DNA from: Saprospiraceae bacterium
GTDB taxonomy: Bacteria; Bacteroidota; Bacteroidia; Chitinophagales; Saprospiraceae
Reading direction: 5' to 3'
Assembly: GCA_016715245.1 (NCBI GenBank)
Contig: JADKAS010000008.1
Location: 1-25,642, forward strand
Length of the DNA stretch: 25,642 nucleotides
Below the pieces are notes generated by a model. The model did not search any database and was not told the origin of the DNA. It worked only from the letters and a program-made list of their open reading frames with translations. Both the position numbers and the translations under genes were made by a program. Below are positions 8,329 to 16,268 of this stretch, in pieces (position 1 is the stretch's first letter; each line of letters begins with the position of its first letter).

Positions 8329-10449
8329 TTATTGTTTTTCATTTTGTGGAAAAGGTATAGATATGGTAAAAGTGGTACCCATTCCTTCCTTACTATCTAC
8401 CAGAATTTCTCCTCCATGTGCATGTATAATATCATAACTCAATGATAATCCCAATCCGGTTCCTTTCCCGGTGGGTTTGGTTGTAAAAAATGGTTGAAAT
8501 ATTTTATCTTTAATTTCATTAGGAACACCTTGACCATTATCCATTACTGAAATAAAAATCCTGTCATTTTCCATATGCGTAGAAAGTTTAACTATGGGTT
8601 TTTCGGGATTACTAACGCCTCTTTCTTTCTCAGCCGAATATCTTATCGTCGCAGCATAAAAAGCATTATTGAGGAAATTCAAAATAGTTCTACCAATATC
8701 TTGAGGATAAATCATTATTTCTTTCACATTAGGGTCAAACTCTGTCATAAAATTCATCTCCAAAGAATTGTCATTACCCTTAAATCCGGCAAATGCCAGT
8801 TTGCCGTACTCATCACAAAGTGTATTCAGATTAATTTTTTCTTTATTATTGCCCCTTGTCCTGCTGTGCTGCAGCATACCTTTGACGATGGAGGATGCTC
8901 TGCCTCCGTGGTGAAGAACTTTGTTTTCATTATCTGTAAGATTACTGATTATACCGTCTATTTCTTCGTGATTTCCTGTCTTTACCACATTTTTTAGATC
9001 TTCCAACAATTCTCTGTTAATATCTGCAAAATTGTTGACAAAATTAAGGGGATTTTGTATCTCGTGAGCAATACCGGCTGTTAGTTGTCCAAGGCTGGCC
9101 ATTTTTTCTGCCTGTACAAGTTGATTCTGTGCCTCTTTAAGATTTGTAATGGTTTTTTCCAACTCAAAGGTCCTTTCTTTAACTTTTCCTTCCAGTTCCT
9201 GATTCAGTTCCAACTGCATTTTTTCTTTTTCTCTAAGACTCTCAATAACTCTTAATTGAGAAAGTTCATTTTCCTTTTTAAGTTTATTGATTTTGTCTGC
9301 AAGGGCAAATGACAATAAAGCTACTTCAGTCATGTGACCAATAAAAATACCATGTGTAGTAAAAAATGTAGTAGGTAACACATTGTTTAAAGTAAGAATA
9401 AACACAACTACCATAATCAAAAATAAAGTCCAGGCCAAAACGTAATATTTTGCCGTTGCCACTCCATTTTTAAGACTGATAAACCCCGCTGTGATAAAGT
9501 AAAAACATATCAGAAGACTCATTAATTGCGAAAGATTAAGTGCAATCTCATACATCTTTAACAGATTCATAATGGCCAATATAACAAAAATCACAAAAAA
9601 TATGCAACCTGTGTAATACAAACCCTTCTGTTTTTTATCAATTTGAAGGAAATCAAACGTAAATAAAATAATCACACAGTTTGTTATACTGACAAAAATT
9701 GGCACCATTGGGTTAAATATGGGACTGTCTGACCAAAAAAGCCAAAATCCAAAACCCGAAAGTCCCAGATAAAATGCCATAGAACTGACAATGTAAATAA
9801 GATAGTAAAGATAACTTCGTTCCTTGATAGACAGGTAGATAAAGAAGTTGTAAATAAAGGCAAAAAGCATAACACCCATATAAATTCCCCAAAATAAATA
9901 ATGCCGTTTACTATCTTCTACAAATTTATTTTTGCTTGAAATAACTATAGGTATTTGGTATGGGTAGTAACTTTGACCTTTGATATAGAGCGCAGTTTTC
10001 TCTCCCGGGTCTAATTTTATGTCTATCAGCCAGTTTTCACTATGGATAGGCCTTTGCCCAAAGGATAAACCTGCGCCCCCTTTAAACAAATTCAACACTT
10101 TGTTTTCTTTGACTTCAAATATTTCAAGCTGTTGTATTAGTGGGGCATTGATTTCTAAAAAAACTTCTCTTTCATTTTCACTTACGACATTAAACCGTGT
10201 CCAAACATTGCTGGCCACATGCCCGAGATTCAATATGTCGGTCGTACTCTTTACAAAAGGTTTGTCCATAACCTCCTGAATCATTAATTCATTAGTAGTG
10301 TCAATAAAATATTCAATACTCTTACCAATGAATAGTCGGTCACCGGATTTTACCTTAACCACATCTTGTGAAAAAAGATTCAGTGGTAAAAAAAGAATAC
10401 TAATGAAATAAATGAAATAACGTCGGGAATTATTTAATAGGCTCATCAT
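8329..10449 (-). CDS. 7TMR-DISM sensor histidine kinase
   Basis: Intact 706-residue kinase. Signal peptide 1-28 (ending LFSQD); extracellular sensor ~35-175 of 7TMR-DISM extracellular type (TRFNVVSENEREVFLEI); seven membrane helices ~183-385; coiled coil ~386-450; HisKA with phospho-acceptor His462 in GIAHEIQNPLNF; HATPase with N box NNAFYA (594-599), G1 DNGQG (637-641) and G2 GKGTGLGLS (661-669). 7TMR-DISM sensors are thought to bind small, often carbohydrate-like ligands. The ATG follows the oxidase stop by only 2 nt, implying co-transcription and probably coupled translation. The stand-alone receiver downstream is the likely acceptor. Confidence 0.95.
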   Translation of the reverse strand: MMSLLNNSRRYFIYFISILFLPLNLFSQDVVKVKSGDRLFIGKSIEYFIDTTNELMIQEVMDKPFVKSTTDILNLGHVASNVWTRFNVVSENEREVFLEINAPLIQQLEIFEVKENKVLNLFKGGAGLSFGQRPIHSENWLIDIKLDPGEKTALYIKGQSYYPYQIPIVISSKNKFVEDSKRHYLFWGIYMGVMLFAFIYNFFIYLSIKERSYLYYLIYIVSSMAFYLGLSGFGFWLFWSDSPIFNPMVPIFVSITNCVIILFTFDFLQIDKKQKGLYYTGCIFFVIFVILAIMNLLKMYEIALNLSQLMSLLICFYFITAGFISLKNGVATAKYYVLAWTLFLIMVVVFILTLNNVLPTTFFTTHGIFIGHMTEVALLSFALADKINKLKKENELSQLRVIESLREKEKMQLELNQELEGKVKERTFELEKTITNLKEAQNQLVQAEKMASLGQLTAGIAHEIQNPLNFVNNFADINRELLEDLKNVVKTGNHEEIDGIISNLTDNENKVLHHGGRASSIVKGMLQHSRTRGNNKEKINLNTLCDEYGKLAFAGFKGNDNSLEMNFMTEFDPNVKEIMIYPQDIGRTILNFLNNAFYAATIRYSAEKERGVSNPEKPIVKLSTHMENDRIFISVMDNGQGVPNEIKDKIFQPFFTTKPTGKGTGLGLSLSYDIIHAHGGEILVDSKEGMGTTFTISIPFPQNEKQ

Positions 10450-10451
10450 CT

Positions 10452-11987
10452 TTAGAATAATAGTATCTGTTGATCGGCTTTGTCAGTTGATATCGGTTGA
10501 CCAATAGATTGTTGATAATTAAAAAAGTTGTTAGGATCATATTTATTTTTTATGGCTACCAGTTGGTTGTAATATTGACCCCAATATGCCCACTGAAATC
10601 CTTCCTGATCCCGGTTAGGATAGTTTTGATAGGAATGTCCATTGCTGTATTGTTCCATAAACTCAAACAGAGAAATCAACCATAATCTGTTTTTTTCCTG
10701 ATCATTTGTTTCCTTGTCAAAAAACAGAAAACAGAAAAAATCCATGGTAGCCTTTCGGTGAATAAAAGCTGATTTTTCAACAGGGAAGGTATTAATCACC
10801 CCACCATATCCTTCCATGCCAAACATTCCGAATGTATTAGGTATGGTCCTGAAGAAGGATAAAATATTTTTATAATCAGCGACGCTTAAGGAGCGGGAGA
10901 TATAAGTACTTCTTCCGTAATATTTTACATCAGGCAACTGATCAATGGGAATAGCCGGAATTCCTTCCAGAACATCATTATTTATGACAGAATATTTAGC
11001 CTTCTTTTTATAAATGACGGTAGCTCCCGGCACTGCCATTAAAGGGGCTATTGCGGTATCAAGTTCCTCTTCTGAACCGATAAAACCAGCTCCAAACATA
11101 ACTTTAAGGTGGTTGTCACCGCCAATATCCGTATATACAAAAGTTTCGATGCCAAGATTAGGATATTGAAAACCGACAAGATATCTTTCCTGGATGGTGT
11201 ATAATGCTAAAGCTGCATTGGATGTATCTGTTTCAAAATCCCATGTAATTTGAAGACCCCACATCAAATCCAGTGGAAATATCTTATAGGTAATGCTGAC
11301 CAAAACGCCAAAATTTCCTCCTGTTCCTCCCCGAATTGCCCAGAACAGATCAGCATTTTTCTCCGGACTTGCCACCATTAAAGTACCATTTGCCAGAACA
11401 ATCAATACTTCTAGAACATTATCGGAATGTATTCCAAAGTTGCGCGAAGTCAATCCATATCCACCACCCTGCATATAACCTGCCACTGATACGCTGGGAC
11501 ATCCCCCACCCGGTAAATGCATTCCAACCGCTTCCAGTCTTGGATTTAAGTCCTCAAATCTATTTCCTGCTTCAACATAGGCCGTTTGATTTTCTGTATT
11601 TATATACACACTTTTAAGATTACTGATATCAATCACGATACCGTCACATATCGAATAATCTGTCATACTGTGTCTGCCCGATCTGATTCTGGTTTCGAGC
11701 TTGTATGTTTGAGCAAATTTTAAGGATTCCTGAATATCCTGAATATAATTAACAAAAATGATCATTCTGGGCGACGCCGGATATACATTATTAAATTCTC
11801 TGCGTGCTTTATTATACCCTTTTGACCATGGGTAAATGACTGTACATGTTAACGCATTCTCAAAGGACACAAGGACTTCTCTGGTTATTCCAAATGAGGA
11901 AAAAAATTCATCCGGAAATTTATCAGAATTCAACCATTGAATATTTTCCTTTTTCTGCACCTCTGTTTTGGATGGTTTATACCTCAT
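10452..11987 (-). CDS. Berberine-bridge-type FAD-linked oxidase
   Basis: Intact 511-residue protein. An FAD-binding (PCMH-type) domain covers ~75-245. RSGRHSMTDYS places His106, and GGGCPSVSVAGYMQGGGYG places Cys163, at the two positions that attach FAD bicovalently in the berberine bridge enzyme family. A substrate domain follows, and the C-terminal BBE segment is clear (NYPNRD, then YYNQLVAIKNKYDPNNFF). These enzymes oxidise alcohols, sugars or alkaloid-like substrates, passing electrons to oxygen and making H2O2. No signal peptide is seen, so it is probably cytoplasmic. It is the first gene of the minus-strand run and divergent from the VioB-like/kelch gene. The substrate cannot be told from sequence. 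Confidence 0.9.
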   Translation of the reverse strand: MRYKPSKTEVQKKENIQWLNSDKFPDEFFSSFGITREVLVSFENALTCTVIYPWSKGYNKARREFNNVYPASPRMIIFVNYIQDIQESLKFAQTYKLETRIRSGRHSMTDYSICDGIVIDISNLKSVYINTENQTAYVEAGNRFEDLNPRLEAVGMHLPGGGCPSVSVAGYMQGGGYGLTSRNFGIHSDNVLEVLIVLANGTLMVASPEKNADLFWAIRGGTGGNFGVLVSITYKIFPLDLMWGLQITWDFETDTSNAALALYTIQERYLVGFQYPNLGIETFVYTDIGGDNHLKVMFGAGFIGSEEELDTAIAPLMAVPGATVIYKKKAKYSVINNDVLEGIPAIPIDQLPDVKYYGRSTYISRSLSVADYKNILSFFRTIPNTFGMFGMEGYGGVINTFPVEKSAFIHRKATMDFFCFLFFDKETNDQEKNRLWLISLFEFMEQYSNGHSYQNYPNRDQEGFQWAYWGQYYNQLVAIKNKYDPNNFFNYQQSIGQPISTDKADQQILLF

Positions 11988-12293
11988 GACTATTTTTGAA
12001 CAAATATATACTTTTCTTATTAATTACTTTTTTTTTTTAAATAATTTCTATTTTTTACTGATTACGCCATTAATTTGAAAAAACACAATTTAACAGTTTA
12101 ACCACTGATTTCAATAAACGGACAGGCTATTTTTGGATTTTGAAAGTGCCATATTTTTTTAAACCGGATGATAAATCTCTATGACGACAAAAATATATTC
12201 CCTAATATTTTAAAATTACAAAAACTAAGTATAATATTGTGTTATATTCTTTTAACAAAAAAGTATCTGCATTTAATCACCAAAAAATCTCCA
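11988..12293. promoter_or_regulatory. Divergent promoter region, oxidase / VioB-like gene
   Basis: About 306 AT-rich bases between the two divergent starts. Two matches to the Bacteroidota -7 element TAnnTTTG are visible: TATATTTG on the minus strand at 12008-12001, just before the oxidase ATG, and TATTTTTG on the plus strand at 12128-12135, about 160 bases before the VioB-like ATG. Neither has a clear TTTG -33 partner at the usual spacing. A T11 tract lies at 12028-12038. No operator-like palindrome stood out. Confidence 0.35.
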
Positions 12294-15200
12294 ATGAGCC
12301 AATTTGATTTTCCAAGAATAAATTTTCATGGCCAGGCTATCCTGGATACAGCCACTGCCAATAATGGAAATTATGAACCAAGACTTACCATGTTTGACCA
12401 GGAAAATTCCACAGCTTTTATGCCACCGCGCTGTTATCTTGGAGATACTGTTTATTCCCCGCCATCAGGTGTCAGGGTGCTTACGGATAAGAAGGGAAAT
12501 AAATATGTTCCTATTGATGCCGTTTCCAGTTCCAATTATCAAAAATGGGCTACCACACCGTTGGGTTATTTTACGCCGGACCAACTTTACTGGACTTTGT
12601 ACGAAGCTTTGGGTTTGAAAGGAGCCAATCCGGGATATTGGAATTATTTTGGAGATCTGAGTATGTCATTGGAACAAACACTGGTTACCGGCATCACCGT
12701 TCCTCTTTCCGGTGGAAATATAAAAACGTTTATATCACCAACTCAAGAGGGTTGTCCATCCGATGTAGCCAGTATTTTTGGTGCTGAATTGTCTTTTAAT
12801 AATGATTATTTTGACCCCAATTCAAGAACATCTGCTTATTTGAGTGATGTGGATTCTATTGGACAAATGTGTACTCAGATATTTTGCGGAACTGCAGGAT
12901 TGTATAAAACGGATTCCAACGGCAATCCGATTACTTTTTTTGCCGGAAACCCTGTAAAATCAACTGCCCGATGGATGAATCTGAATAAAGTGCTGAATTA
13001 TTCGGACCAAAGTTTATTGCCAATGGGTGGATCTGCTTGTTTTTATGCCATGATCAATGTAGATCCAACTTCGAGTATTTTAAGTACGATGTCAAAATAT
13101 GCAGGTAAAAATGTTACCGCCCTATTTCTGAAACTGATGATTCATGAAGTGCATGAAATAAGAGAACCTGATTACACAAAATTACCAGTCCAAAATATGT
13201 CAGATGTTGTTGGCAATCAGGCTGCTGTAAGTAAAAACCCTGCCAGAGTTTCTGTCAGTGGCTCCATAACCCCTTATTTTGAGGGTGATATGAAAACCGG
13301 TTCAATTAGTCGATTATTAAAACATTACAATCCCGACATACAAATCAAAGACCCCAAAATATTACATCCGATCACAAAAAACGGTACAATTCTCTCCGTT
13401 CCTTCCGAGGTAAAACTTGCTCCTGCTCCATTTATTCACAATCAAAATTTTAATGTTGTTTCTATTGATTTGCTAAATACCATAAGCGAATACGGAACAA
13501 ATCCGGGAGAATTGCCTGATTATGCAGGGGATGGTGATATTCCTGCCTATACAACTTTTCAATCAAATGATTTCGGTACATTTTACCTGACCTTCCAACC
13601 GGATAGAGGCGGTAATGCTTTGGTAATTAAAAAAATAGATTTTGATGAATATAACCTGTCAACATTGTTAAGTATTGGAGGCATTATTGATTGTCCGGTA
13701 AGTACAGGTTCAGATTTTTCTACAGGTATTTTTAATCTTTCATTAGATGGTACCCGTTATTTTTTTGAAGACGAATATTATATAACGTCTGATCAAATGG
13801 GCAACTATGCCCAGCAAAATCAATCGGATTTTAATTATATGAGCGACGGACTGCCCAAATTGCCATGCACGTTAAAGGTCTTTTTTAGGGGGAAACCGGT
13901 AACCCCTCAGGACAATCTGAAAGTAATGCGACAGAATATCAATCTGAGAACCGGACAAATAACCAACAATATAAATGTTCATTTATATAACGATATTGCC
14001 ATACCTTTTGCAGTAGATACAGATGGTTGTATGACCTATGCTTTTTTGAGCAATGGAAATGCTCCTTTGCAAAACGACATGAAAAATCTTTTTGACTTTA
14101 TTATGAATAATTCTCTGATTGTGGTCAGGACCCTTGAAAGTAAAAGAGAATTGGATCCGTATATCAATGGTTCTATTCCTATAACATGGGATGTCGTCTA
14201 TAATAATGTTTTCAGTACTTTCAAAACCTTATACCCTATAATGGATGCCATCATTCCATTTACTGAAGCCAATTGGTCAAATAGTTTTATTCTCAGTAAA
14301 ATGTTGAATCTCATGTCAGAAGAAAACTGGAATCAACCATTATATATGCCCATCACCAGAGATCTTTCCGATCAACAACTCCAATTATTGAATATATGGG
14401 CCAATCAAAATATCAACCCGCCTTCAGCATTAGATAAAAATTATATTAATAATTTACTGACTTCACCCCCGGAATCACCCAAATTGTTTTTTTCTATGGA
14501 GGTGGAAAATATAGCCACGCCCATACATTTCCCATCATTACAATCGTTTGCTTTTGCATCCTATAATGGGTATTGGGTTTTTATTGGAGGAATGACCATT
14601 GGATTTCATGGTACATCCAACAATCCTTTTCCCTTTTTAGCTTCTTCAGCGAATACACAAATTTGGATAGTGGATATAGATAATGGAATTACTTTCAGTG
14701 TGCCCGTGCCTGAACAATATCTTACCTCTTTGGCCGTAAGCAATCCGCAATTTTTTCAGGTAGAACAAAGTTTATTTTTTTGCGGAGGCTATACGGTTTC
14801 CGATATAAATCAGCCTGCTTTTAATACAACCTCCAATAATTTTTTTAAAATTGATTTGGATAAATTAATAAGTTATGCGAAAAACAATGGGAATGGACCT
14901 ACGCTCAATGAAATATTTCCGTTAGTGCTTCAGGATACATTTGTTAGAGTAACAGGAGGCGAGATGGTTGTCGTAAATAATAGATTTTTCATCATAGGTG
15001 GTCAGGATTTTGAAGGGAAATATTCGCCAGGGGCAACCGGCAATTATACGAATGCTATTCGTTGTTTTGAGCTTATACAAAATGGCAATTTATGGACAAT
15101 TACCAATAAAAAAACAATAACAGATCCGGTCAACCTACATCGACGGGATTTTAATCTGGTGCCGTATGTAACATCAGATGGAAGTACAGAATATATCATT

Positions 15201-15791
15201 TTAGGAGGGGTTTTTACCAGTGATGGTTTGTCGTATAATAATCCGGTGTATTTGAAAGGATTGAAGGATGGAAACCCAATGGTATCTGTCGGCAGTTTTA
15301 CCCAAAAATGTAATCAATATACCTGTGCTGTTGTTCCCATGTTTATTTTGAGCGGTGGCGGAATGTGTTATAGCCTCTTAGGCGGGATTTCCTATATGAT
15401 GTATGACACTTCGACTAATCAATTAGTGATTGGAGATCACGGTGTGCCCATGCCTTTTTCAAACATCATTGATGTGGTTGCTTCTGATTTGGAAAATTCT
15501 TTGGAATTTGTACAATTGCCACCCGAACCCTTGCTACCCGGATATATTGGCAGTAATGCATCTTTTATACCTTTACCGGAGTTTGCCCTGGACGGGCACC
15601 CAAACATAGTGGATCTTAACAAAGTTTTTAAAACCCCGTTTGTACCTACTACCATTGGTTATATGTATGGAGGGATCTTGTCCAATGGACCTACCTCCGG
15701 GACTACCGCCAAAGGTCATATTAACACTTATGCCAATTCAATTTTATACAGCGTCAAAATCATATTACCAACACAGGAAGTAACAGTGTAA
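12294..15791 (+). CDS. VioB-N-like protein fused to kelch-like propeller
   Basis: Intact 1165-residue protein counted from ATG 12294. An open frame extends upstream to 12168, but MSQFDFPRINFHG matches the start of VioB/RebD/StaD proteins (D-[FL]-P-R-[IL]-x-F-x-G), so the downstream Met is preferred. Residues 1-~705 follow the N-terminal region of that family, including the late motif LYMPITRDLS (683-692), which resembles YYMPSTREL in VioB. That family joins oxidised aromatic amino acids in violacein, rebeccamycin and staurosporine synthesis. Its C-terminal ferritin-like domain is absent. Instead, residues ~735-1155 show six kelch-type Gly-Gly repeats (IGG 764, CGG 830, IGG 901, LGG 970, LGG 1029, YGG 1125) with aromatic spacing, suggesting a beta-propeller. 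No signal peptide is seen. It is divergent from the FAD oxidase. The N-terminal match comes from remembered family motifs and needs a profile search; catalytic activity is not implied. Confidence 0.65.
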   Translation: MSQFDFPRINFHGQAILDTATANNGNYEPRLTMFDQENSTAFMPPRCYLGDTVYSPPSGVRVLTDKKGNKYVPIDAVSSSNYQKWATTPLGYFTPDQLYWTLYEALGLKGANPGYWNYFGDLSMSLEQTLVTGITVPLSGGNIKTFISPTQEGCPSDVASIFGAELSFNNDYFDPNSRTSAYLSDVDSIGQMCTQIFCGTAGLYKTDSNGNPITFFAGNPVKSTARWMNLNKVLNYSDQSLLPMGGSACFYAMINVDPTSSILSTMSKYAGKNVTALFLKLMIHEVHEIREPDYTKLPVQNMSDVVGNQAAVSKNPARVSVSGSITPYFEGDMKTGSISRLLKHYNPDIQIKDPKILHPITKNGTILSVPSEVKLAPAPFIHNQNFNVVSIDLLNTISEYGTNPGELPDYAGDGDIPAYTTFQSNDFGTFYLTFQPDRGGNALVIKKIDFDEYNLSTLLSIGGIIDCPVSTGSDFSTGIFNLSLDGTRYFFEDEYYITSDQMGNYAQQNQSDFNYMSDGLPKLPCTLKVFFRGKPVTPQDNLKVMRQNINLRTGQITNNINVHLYNDIAIPFAVDTDGCMTYAFLSNGNAPLQNDMKNLFDFIMNNSLIVVRTLESKRELDPYINGSIPITWDVVYNNVFSTFKTLYPIMDAIIPFTEANWSNSFILSKMLNLMSEENWNQPLYMPITRDLSDQQLQLLNIWANQNINPPSALDKNYINNLLTSPPESPKLFFSMEVENIATPIHFPSLQSFAFASYNGYWVFIGGMTIGFHGTSNNPFPFLASSANTQIWIVDIDNGITFSVPVPEQYLTSLAVSNPQFFQVEQSLFFCGGYTVSDINQPAFNTTSNNFFKIDLDKLISYAKNNGNGPTLNEIFPLVLQDTFVRVTGGEMVVVNNRFFIIGGQDFEGKYSPGATGNYTNAIRCFELIQNGNLWTITNKKTITDPVNLHRRDFNLVPYVTSDGSTEYIILGGVFTSDGLSYNNPVYLKGLKDGNPMVSVGSFTQKCNQYTCAVVPMFILSGGGMCYSLLGGISYMMYDTSTNQLVIGDHGVPMPFSNIIDVVASDLENSLEFVQLPPEPLLPGYIGSNASFIPLPEFALDGHPNIVDLNKVFKTPFVPTTIGYMYGGILSNGPTSGTTAKGHINTYANSILYSVKIILPTQEVTV

Positions 15792-15872
15792 AACCTCATG
15801 GTTGTTTTGTTTAGAATATTTACAAAAGCATTTCTAAAGAAATAAAACCTGAATGTAATCTTATAGAAAATT

Positions 15873-16250
15873 TTATTCCTGAATTAATTCATAAATTTTT
15901 TCAAAGGAATCATGGCCTTTCATAAGATAGGTTTCAGCTCCTTTTTGAATACTCTGAAGCATTACGCCATAACGCTCCTGACTGGAAAGCATGATAATTT
16001 TGGCCGTTGTTTTTTTCTTTCGCAATTCTTCCAAAATTTGTAAGCCATTGGCCGCATTTTTATCCATAGAATTAAGAAAATAGTCAAGAACGATGACATC
16101 AGGATTTTTATCCAGATGAAGTAAACAATCTTCACCGGTATTAAAAATGAGTACAGAATGTTGAACCTTTCTGGTAAGATAATCACTCAATGCCTCTGCC
16201 ATCATTTCATCATCATCTACAATAAATATTTTCTTGATTATATCTGCCAT
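15873..16250 (-). CDS. Stand-alone response regulator receiver
   Basis: Intact 125-residue receiver. It has the acidic triad start FIVDDDE (residues 12-14), phospho-acceptor Asp56 in VIVLDYFLN, Ser/Thr switch position IIMLSS and conserved Lys111 in YLMKGHD, where the usual Pro after Lys is Gly. No output domain is present, so it acts by protein contact or as a phosphorelay intermediate. It starts 18 bases after the hybrid kinase stop and is probably co-transcribed with it. It is convergent with the VioB-like gene across an 81-base gap with no obvious terminator. Confidence 0.92.
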   Translation of the reverse strand: MADIIKKIFIVDDDEMMAEALSDYLTRKVQHSVLIFNTGEDCLLHLDKNPDVIVLDYFLNSMDKNAANGLQILEELRKKKTTAKIIMLSSQERYGVMLQSIQKGAETYLMKGHDSFEKIYELIQE

Positions 16251-16268
16251 TTTTACTTATTTTATACA

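Noticed and set aside
12168..12293. Upstream start for the VioB-like protein
   Set aside because: The extra 42 residues are low-complexity and AT-driven, while MSQFDFPRI at 12294 matches the family's N-terminus.
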